Made by a program: the position numbers and the translations under genes
Notes under the pieces: generated by a model
The model's input: the letters and a program-made list of their open reading frames with translations, nothing else
Told to the model about the DNA's origin: nothing
Database searches by the model: none
In this document: positions 1-4,071 of the stretch, piece after piece
How the letters are laid out: every line of letters begins with the position of its first letter
Position numbering within the stretch: the first letter of the stretch is position 1
Source of the DNA: Chloroflexota bacterium
Lineage (GTDB): Bacteria > Chloroflexota > Dehalococcoidia > Plut-88900
Direction of reading: 5' to 3'
DNA length: 5,505 nucleotides
Assembly (NCBI GenBank): GCA_022572865.1
Contig: JACZVB010000128.1
Location: 1-5,505, forward strand

Positions 1-555
1 AGGATGGAATAGGGTCGCCACCACGTTGTCCCTGGCGATGGCGCAGCTGAAGGTGACGCCGTATTCCGTCTGCCCCACGACGATATCCCCGTCTTTTGGC
101 TCGGGATAATAGCTGTGAACGAAGTAGAAGTTGGACTCGTCGGGAATGCCCTCGAACAGAGGGGTCTCGCGGCACTGGGAGACCTGGTTCCAGCCCATGT
201 GGGGCGCCTTCACACCTGGAGGCAGCCGCCGCACCCGTCCTGGCACGAACCCGAGGCAGTCCTGGTCTCCCTCTTCCGAGAAGTCGAACAGGATTTGGAG
301 CCCCATGCACACCCCGAAAAACGGGCCACCACTAGCTATGAACCTGCGCATCGGCTCGATAAGGCCCCGGGCCTTCAGCCCCTCCATAGCGGGGCGGGCA
401 GCCCCCTGTCCCGGCAGCACCAGGGCATCGGCGCGTTCGATCTCCTCCTTCGACCCGGAGACAGGGGCGTCGTAGCCCAGCCTCTCGAAGGCCTTGGCGA
501 CACTCCGGAGGTTGCTTGCGCCGTAGTCCAGTATGAGAATTCGAGGTCCTGTCAT
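1..555 (-). CDS. hisH: Imidazole glycerol phosphate synthase, glutamine amidotransferase subunit HisH (3' end off window)
   Basis: HisH hydrolyses glutamine and channels ammonia to HisF, which forms IGP and AICAR in cytosolic histidine biosynthesis. 185 codons are visible. The N-terminus ILILDYGASNLRSV is the typical class I amidotransferase opening of HisH. The oxyanion-region motif LPGQGA is at about residues 47-52. The nucleophile Cys83 sits in FFGVCMGLQILF. PHMGWNQV and NFYFVHSYY are HisH-specific motifs. The catalytic His184 is in LFHP at the window edge; the partner Glu and the last roughly 20 residues lie outside (family length is about 200-210 aa). The ATG at 555 is fixed by an in-frame TAG two codons upstream. 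A GGAG stretch lies about 19 nt upstream, too far for a good Shine-Dalgarno, so initiation looks weak. hisA/hisF may follow off the left edge. I am very confident of the family. Confidence 0.96.
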   Translation of the reverse strand, partial: MTGPRILILDYGASNLRSVAKAFERLGYDAPVSGSKEEIERADALVLPGQGAARPAMEGLKARGLIEPMRRFIASGGPFFGVCMGLQILFDFSEEGDQDCLGFVPGRVRRLPPGVKAPHMGWNQVSQCRETPLFEGIPDESNFYFVHSYYPEPKDGDIVVGQTEYGVTFSCAIARDNVVATLFHP

Positions 556-731
556 GGCCTAATCGTGTTCTGGTCCTCCAGGCAGGGTGCTGAAAAACTC
601 TTTCGACTATCCCCCTTTCCCCCTTCCTGGCCAGGAAGGGGGCGGAATTTATATCTGAGGGACACCCTTAGACTCCCAGCAATCCCAACGCTCGGGACTG
701 CACTCCCCCTTTTTCATAAGCCTACTAGGGC
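556..731. other. Gene-free spacer carrying a repeat-like element
   Basis: This stretch between hisH and the small lipoprotein gene has C- and G-rich runs, a 24-bp palindrome (annotated separately) and a weak hairpin at 680-700 (arms CAATCCC and GGGACTG, one mismatch, 7-nt loop). That hairpin could help end the lipoprotein transcript. I see no gene. The text looks like a dispersed intergenic repeat rather than unique sequence, but that is an impression that needs a genome comparison. Confidence 0.4.
619..642. repeat. 24-bp perfect palindrome
   Basis: Two 12-base arms, CCCCCTTCCTGG and its exact reverse complement, abut with no spacer at 630/631. A looser C-run (611-616) precedes it. It lies 64 bp upstream of the hisH start codon. 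It may be the core of a dispersed repeat, a protein-binding site, or part of a transcribed hairpin in the hisH leader. The sequence alone does not decide. Confidence 0.8.
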
Positions 732-968
732 CTAACGGTTTCCACCCCGAGAATTCATCTTTAAGAATCCCAGGATCAGCGCCTGCAACTCGTCGCCTTC
801 GTTGATGGCCGAGTCCCGAGGCGTTACCTCCAGGCCGATGATGTCGGAGATGGGGACTTCGGTCGGCCCGGGGATGAGGGTGGAGGGTTCGTCCTGGGAG
901 AAACACCCGCTGATGGCTATGGTTGCCGCAAGAGCCATCAGAATCAGCCATGTTGTTTTCAACACCAC
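732..968 (-). CDS. Small putative lipoprotein, function unknown
   Basis: 78 aa. The N-terminus has a lysine, a hydrophobic stretch (about residues 7-19) and a lipobox I-S-G-C with Cys22. It would be cleaved by signal peptidase II and lipidated, leaving a 57-residue mature chain attached to the outer face of the membrane. After Cys22 comes a polar, proline-containing linker (residues 23-40) and then a probably helical tail (DELQALILGFL). I recognise no domain. The listed start is GTG at 968; TTG at 962 would give a more typical signal peptide beginning with Lys. No clear Shine-Dalgarno is visible. It sits 20 bp from a hairpin repeat and is bracketed by small repeats, so it may be a fragment of a longer lipoprotein gene. 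The lipobox is the main support. Confidence 0.5.
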   Translation of the reverse strand: MVLKTTWLILMALAATIAISGCFSQDEPSTLIPGPTEVPISDIIGLEVTPRDSAINEGDELQALILGFLKMNSRGGNR

Positions 969-987
969 GGAGGATGAAAAGTCTTTT

Positions 988-1055
988 CCGTTCGTGGTGA
1001 GCTTGTCGAACCATGAACGGGTACCCCCGTCCTTCGACAGGCTCAGGACGAACGG
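988..1055. repeat. Two-part hairpin (REP-like) repeat
   Basis: The left half (988-1020) folds into an 11-bp stem with one G-T wobble: CCGTTCGTGGT against ACCATGAACGG, loop 999-1009. The right half (1029-1049) has GTCCT/AGGAC arms. The outer ends, CCGTTCGT (988-995) and ACGAACGG (1048-1055), are also perfect inverted repeats of each other. Translations of this repeat yield phrases (VRQAHHER, FDRLRTNG) commonly seen as spurious peptides in bacterial genomes rich in such repeats. It lies between the adenosyltransferase and lipoprotein genes and could end transcription of the former. A related but interrupted copy is at 1853-1926. Confidence 0.75.
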
Positions 1056-1106
1056 TTTATTTTCATAGCAATGCTAGTAGGACTTTTTCCAACCTGGTAT
1101 ATCCTT

Positions 1107-1655
1107 TTATCCCCTGGACTCTTCCTGCTCCTCGTAGCGGGCCAGGACGAAGAGCAGGGAGCTCAAACGGTTCAGGTAGCGTATGATCTGCTCGTTGGTC
1201 ACCAGCCCCTGGTCCCGCAAGGCCACCGTCCTCCTTTCGGCCCTCCTGACCACACTCCTTGCCACGTCTATGGCCGCGGCCCCGGGGGTGCCGCCGGGCA
1301 TGATGAACTCCCGGGGCATCTCCACTTTGGAGGCGATGTCATCGGTCACCTCTTCCAGCCGGGTGACCATCTCCCCGGTTACGGGCTCGAAGTGCTTCAG
1401 GTATTTGGAGTAGTAGTCGGTATCGATGGCCAGCTCGCCCCCCAGGATAAGGGCCTCCTTTTGGAGGTCGAGGAGAACGCTCTGCACCCTTTCCTTCACC
1501 GACAGGGCCCGGGCCAGGCCCATGACCGATACGGCCTCGTCCAGGGTGCCGTAGGCCTCGCATCGGGGGTCGGCCTTGGAGACCCGGCCCCCGTAGAGCA
1601 GCCCGGTCTCGCCCCCATCGCCCCGGCGCGTGTACATCTTTTTAGCTGTAGCCAT
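1107..1655 (-). CDS. pduO: PduO-type ATP:cob(I)alamin adenosyltransferase
   Basis: Transfers the 5'-deoxyadenosyl group of ATP to cob(I)alamin, giving adenosylcobalamin for B12-dependent mutases, ribonucleotide reductase or dehydratases. It is a cytosolic trimeric enzyme. 182 aa, close to the usual length of about 190. Family motifs in order: the ATP-binding N-terminus YTRRGDGGETGL (residues 8-19), RVSKADPRCEAYGTLDE (24-40), PGG (120-122), the arginine-rich ARSVVRRAERR (132-142), and YLNRLSSLLFVLAR (160-173). The ATG at 1655 has GGGGTGAG just upstream; an internal ATG at residue 7 would remove little and has no better site. The last residues (YEEQEESRG) are a charged tail. It appears to be a single gene with its own promoter (TATAAT at 1671-1676). 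No B12 biosynthesis or B12-using gene is visible beside it, and I find no cobalamin riboswitch. The symbol refers to the family type, not to a pdu operon. Confidence 0.96.
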   Translation of the reverse strand: MATAKKMYTRRGDGGETGLLYGGRVSKADPRCEAYGTLDEAVSVMGLARALSVKERVQSVLLDLQKEALILGGELAIDTDYYSKYLKHFEPVTGEMVTRLEEVTDDIASKVEMPREFIMPGGTPGAAAIDVARSVVRRAERRTVALRDQGLVTNEQIIRYLNRLSSLLFVLARYEEQEESRG

Positions 1656-1670
1656 AGCTCACCCCAGTCA

Positions 1671-1701
1671 ATTATAACAAGAGAGCGTTTAACAACGCTT
1701 T
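1671..1701 (-). promoter_or_regulatory. Candidate promoter -10 box with adjacent inverted repeat
   Basis: On the minus strand a perfect TATAAT (1676 down to 1671) lies 15 nt before the adenosyltransferase ATG. Directly upstream is an inverted repeat AGCGTT-TAAC-AACGCT (1684-1699), which extends to 1682/1701 through one wobble and one pair. It would overlap the -35 region, where no good TTGACA is seen. The predicted leader would be only about 9 nt. A repressor or activator site is possible. The -10 match is clear, but function is inferred. Confidence 0.35.
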
Positions 1702-1725
1702 CGACCATCCCCTCCAATTCATGTC

Positions 1726-1760
1726 ATTCCGAGTCCTTCCCCTCGGGAAGGGCGAGGAAT
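1726..1760. repeat. Hairpin repeat, ATTCC...GGAAT type
   Basis: A perfect 7-bp stem CCTTCCC (1735-1741) and GGGAAGG (1745-1751) with a 3-nt loop, nested inside ATTCC (1726-1730) and GGAAT (1756-1760). The flanking TCATTCCGAG and CGAGGAATCT resemble dispersed intergenic repeats common in many bacteria. Only one copy is visible in this window. Confidence 0.6.
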
Positions 1761-1820
1761 CTGGGGTGGGGATCTTCCTTGCTCTCTATAGGAATTGCCC
1801 CGCCGCCCTGGATTCTTCGT

Positions 1821-1855
1821 CCCGACTTGTCCCGAGTATCGGGGCATGTCGAGCC
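1821..1855. repeat. Short hairpin inserted in a CTTG/TCGA core
   Basis: The core CGACTTG (1823-1829) and TCGAGCC (1849-1855) is split by the 19-nt insert TCCCGAGTATCGGGGCATG (1830-1848), which itself forms a hairpin CCCGA-GTA-TCGGG. The uninterrupted form of a similar core, GAGCTTG-TCGAACC, is at 999-1012. Confidence 0.55.
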
Positions 1856-1926
1856 AGGCCCCCGCTCGTGGTGAGCTTGCCTGTCCTGAGCAAGGCCGAA
1901 GGGTCGAACCATGCTGGGGGCTTGGC
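1853..1926. repeat. Long imperfect hairpin, interrupted relative of the 988-1020 repeat
   Basis: Left arm 1853-1872 (GCCAGGCCCCCGCTCGTGGT) pairs with right arm 1908-1926 (ACCATGCTGGGGGCTTGGC) with wobbles and one bulge. The inner part matches the 988-1020 repeat: CGTGGTGAGCTTG (1867-1879) and TCGAACCATG (1904-1913). It is split by a 24-nt insert at 1880-1903 that contains GTCCTGAGC and CGAAGG. Confidence 0.7.
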
Positions 1927-1952
1927 CCCTCTGTACAACCCCGCTCTTCTAA

Positions 1953-1991
1953 TGTTATTAAACGGCCTTATAGCAAAGAGTCTTAATAACA
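1953..1991. repeat. AT-rich inverted repeat, possible operator or stem-loop
   Basis: Perfect 9-base arms TGTTATTAA (1953-1961) and TTAATAACA (1983-1991) are separated by 21 nt. They stand out as AT-rich in a GC-rich region. The centre-to-centre spacing is 30 bp, about three helical turns, which would suit a dimeric DNA-binding protein, but no gene starts close to it. Function unknown. Confidence 0.45.
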
Positions 1992-2009
1992 CGGAGCGAT
2001 TCAGGGGCG

Positions 2010-2041
2010 CGAGGGGGACTTCCTTGCAGTCCCCTGGCTCG
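2010..2041 (-). terminator. Candidate terminator hairpin after the dehydratase unit
   Basis: Perfect stem GGGGACT (2014-2020) and AGTCCCC (2028-2034) with loop TCCTTGC, extended by CGAG (2010-2013) and CTCG (2038-2041) across a small internal bulge. It lies 42 bp beyond the last dehydratase stop codon. No run of T follows on the minus strand, so it is not a classic intrinsic terminator. It could be another repeat or an RNA 3'-end stabiliser. Confidence 0.35.
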
Positions 2042-2082
2042 TTTCTCAGCCCATCCCGAGGTTAACGTGTGAAAGCTGAGGT

Positions 2083-3069
2083 TTACTCTCCGGTCACAGC
2101 CCCGTCAGGCCCGACTGCCAGGACCTCTTTCAGGTGCTCCAGGGAGATGTTGCCGCCGCTGAGAATAAGCACCGTCTTCCTGCCCTTGATCCGGCCCTTG
2201 AGCTTCACGGCAGCGGCCAGGGACGCAGCCCCGGCGCCCTCGGCCAGGTTGTGGGTCTTCTCCAGCATCAACACTATCGCCCGCCGAATCTCCTCTTCGC
2301 TCACCAGTATGAAGTCGTCCAGCAGCTCCCTTATCACCTCCTGGGACCTCTGGAAGGAGACCCGAACGGCTATCCCCTCTGCGAAGCTGGTCATGGGGGA
2401 GTCGATCAACCGGCCCTCCCGCCAGGAGAGGTACGGCGACTGGGCCGCCTCGGAGGACACACCTATGATCTCAACCTCTGGTTTGATCCCCTTGCCGGCG
2501 ATGCATATTCCCGAGGCGAACCCCGCACCGCCCACGGGCACTATCACCACTTCCGCCTCCGGCAGGTCCTCCAGGATCTCGAGCATACAGGTGCCCAGGC
2601 CGGCGATAAAGTCGGGGTCCTCGGCGTCGTTGAAATGATGATAGCCCTTCTCGGCGGCCAGCTTCTGGATATGTGCTCGGGCCTCATCGTAATCCTTCCC
2701 TATGAGGAGCAGCTCACCTCCAAAGTTTCTGATGGCCTCAGCCTTGGTAGGATTGGGGTTCAGGGGCAGAGCGATGATGCTCTTGACCCCGAAGGTCCGG
2801 CCTCCGTAGGCCACCGCCTGACCGAAGTTGCCCGAGGACGCGATGATAACCCCGCTCTTACGTTGCTCCTCTGTGAGCCGGGCCATGGTATTGAGCCCGC
2901 CCCGTATCTTGAAGGAGCCTATGGCCGTATAGTTTTCGTGTTTAACATACACCTCGGCCCCCAGGACCTCGCTCAGGCCGGGGTAGTGGTGGAGGGGGGT
3001 CCGGTCCATGTGCCTCCTCAACAGGCGTGCGGCGTCAAATATTGCAGGCAGGGTGGTGGTGCGGCTCAA
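2083..3069 (-). CDS. PLP-dependent serine/threonine dehydratase-like enzyme, paralogue A
   Basis: Fold-type II PLP enzyme, probably a cytosolic ammonia-lyase acting on a beta-hydroxy (or similar) amino acid to give a 2-oxo acid and ammonia; the substrate is not determined. 328 aa, the length of catabolic TdcB-type dehydratases, with no C-terminal ACT regulatory domain. The PLP-binding Lys54 is in GSFKIRGG; SSGNFGQAVAY (78-88) is the cofactor-ring loop; PVGGAGFASG (178-187) is the phosphate-binding glycine loop; SGGN is at 304-307. Two oddities: the usual His of S-x-G-N-H is Phe, and the third glycine of the GGGG loop is Ala182. The start is TTG at 3069, supported by a perfect AGGAGG 8 nt upstream and by alignment with paralogue B. 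It is the last gene of a three-gene unit, 12 bp after B. Serine racemase or hydroxyaspartate ammonia-lyase are alternatives. Confidence 0.92.
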   Translation of the reverse strand: MSRTTTLPAIFDAARLLRRHMDRTPLHHYPGLSEVLGAEVYVKHENYTAIGSFKIRGGLNTMARLTEEQRKSGVIIASSGNFGQAVAYGGRTFGVKSIIALPLNPNPTKAEAIRNFGGELLLIGKDYDEARAHIQKLAAEKGYHHFNDAEDPDFIAGLGTCMLEILEDLPEAEVVIVPVGGAGFASGICIAGKGIKPEVEIIGVSSEAAQSPYLSWREGRLIDSPMTSFAEGIAVRVSFQRSQEVIRELLDDFILVSEEEIRRAIVLMLEKTHNLAEGAGAASLAAAVKLKGRIKGRKTVLILSGGNISLEHLKEVLAVGPDGAVTGE

Positions 3070-3077
3070 GCAGGTGT

Positions 3078-3083
3078 CCTCCT
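3078..3083 (-). promoter_or_regulatory. Ribosome binding site that fixes a TTG start
   Basis: AGGAGG on the minus strand, 8 nt before the TTG at 3069. It overlaps the TAG stop of the preceding paralogue (3082-3084), reading TAGGAGG. This suggests that translation of the two dehydratases is coupled. Confidence 0.8.
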
Positions 3084-4059
3084 ATCGAATCTCGCTGTCT
3101 ACTGTGGCCAGGGCCGCTCTCAGCTCTTCCAGGGCTGCGTTGCCCCCGCTCTGGATCAGAACGGTCTTCCTGCCCTTTATCCTCTCTTTCAGCTTCAGGG
3201 CAGCGGCCAGGGGCGTCGCCCCGGCGCCCTCGGCCAGGTTGTGGGTCTTCTCCAGCATCAGCACCATGGCCCGCCTGATCTCATCCTCTCCCACCACCAC
3301 GAAATCGTCCAGCATCTGCCTCATGATACTGAGCGGAGTATCGAAGGACACCCGGACCCCTATCCCTTCGGCGAAGGTGCCCATGGGCGACTCCACCAGC
3401 CGGCCTTCCTTCCATGAGAGATAGGGTGAGGGGGCCGCTTCGGCGCAGACTCCTATGATCTCCACCTCTGGCTTGATCCCCTTGCCTGCGATGCACACCC
3501 CCGAGGCGAAGCCTCCTCCTCCCACCGGCAGGATCACGACCTCCACCTCCGGCAGCTGCTCGAGGATTTCCAGCATGCAGGTCCCGCTGCCGGCGATGAA
3601 GTCCATATCCCCAATATCGCTGATGATCCGGTACCCATGTTCCCTTGCAAGCGTGTGTATATATTCCGGCTCCGGGTCATAGACGGTATCGGTCAGGACC
3701 ACCTCACCACCCCAGCCCTCGATGGCCTCCACCTTGCTGGGATTGGGGTTCTCCGGCAGCCCCACCACCACCTTTGCCCCGAAGATCCGGCCCGCGTAGG
3801 CCACCGCCTGCCCGAAGTTGCCCGAGGAGGCGAGGATAACCCCCCGTTTCCGCTCCTCATCCGTAAGCCTGGCCACGACATTGAGCCCGCCCCTTATCTT
3901 GAAGGAGCCTATGGCCGTGTGGTTCTCGTGCTTGACGTATACCTGGGAATCCAGCAGCTTGCTGAGCCCGGGGTAATGGTGAAGAGGGGTGGAGGCCATG
4001 TGCCTCCTCAGCAGGCGCTTTGCCTCGAAGATCTGTTGCAGTGTTGGACCTTGACTCAA
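3082..4059 (-). CDS. PLP-dependent serine/threonine dehydratase-like enzyme, paralogue B
   Basis: Tandem paralogue of the following gene, 325 aa and about 68% identical (222 of 325 by hand, no gaps). Same fold-type II PLP layout: Lys54 in GSFKIRGG, SSGNFGQAVAY (78-88), PVGGGGFASG (178-187) with the full glycine loop, EAAPSPYLSW from 207, and SGGN at 304-307. No ACT regulatory domain. Likely an ammonia-lyase for a hydroxy-amino acid, substrate unknown. The start is TTG at 4059: no ATG or GTG lies between it and the upstream in-frame TAG, and the paralogue starts at the same aligned codon. Its Shine-Dalgarno is weak (AGAAAG region), so it probably relies on translation from the upstream M24 gene, 12 bp away. 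It differs most from A in residues 91-150 (about 45% identity) and 241-250, which hints at a different substrate. Confidence 0.93.
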   Translation of the reverse strand: MSQGPTLQQIFEAKRLLRRHMASTPLHHYPGLSKLLDSQVYVKHENHTAIGSFKIRGGLNVVARLTDEERKRGVILASSGNFGQAVAYAGRIFGAKVVVGLPENPNPSKVEAIEGWGGEVVLTDTVYDPEPEYIHTLAREHGYRIISDIGDMDFIAGSGTCMLEILEQLPEVEVVILPVGGGGFASGVCIAGKGIKPEVEIIGVCAEAAPSPYLSWKEGRLVESPMGTFAEGIGVRVSFDTPLSIMRQMLDDFVVVGEDEIRRAMVLMLEKTHNLAEGAGATPLAAALKLKERIKGRKTVLIQSGGNAALEELRAALATVDSEIR

Positions 4060-4071
4060 GAGGCCATCTTT

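Larger units (their letters stand above)
1656..2082. other. 427-bp gene-free region made mostly of hairpin repeats
   Basis: No credible gene on either strand. It holds, from low to high coordinate: a promoter-like site (1671-1701), three hairpin elements (1726-1760, 1821-1855, 1853-1926), an AT-rich inverted repeat (1953-1991) and a GC-rich hairpin (2010-2041). Short open frames here are translations of repeat sequence. It separates the dehydratase unit from the adenosyltransferase gene, so the two are probably transcribed separately. Confidence 0.7.

Noticed and set aside
115..735. A 206-codon open frame on the plus strand
   Set aside because: Antisense to hisH, whose motifs are unmistakable on the minus strand.
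649..1014. A 121-codon minus-strand frame starting with VRQAHHER-like text
   Set aside because: Its start lies in the hairpin repeat and the rest is out of frame with the lipoprotein, which has a lipobox. It is a repeat-derived spurious peptide.
1071..1874. A 267-codon open frame on the plus strand
   Set aside because: Antisense to the adenosyltransferase and continuing into repeat sequence; no recognisable domain.
2023..2040. Minus-strand text AGCCAGGGGACTGC resembling the B12 box of cobalamin riboswitches
   Set aside because: It lacks a base of the consensus, would need a roughly 200-nt fold reaching into the dehydratase gene, and lies about 370 nt from the adenosyltransferase start. It is better explained as one arm of the 2010-2041 hairpin.
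1656..2082. CRISPR array or tandem repeat
   Set aside because: The repeated cores are few, irregularly spaced and hairpin-like, with no regular repeat-spacer pattern.
2134..3417. A 427-codon open frame on the plus strand
   Set aside because: It runs antisense to both dehydratases, has internally repeated text because the genes are paralogues, and shows no protein family. GC-rich codon bias explains the open frame.
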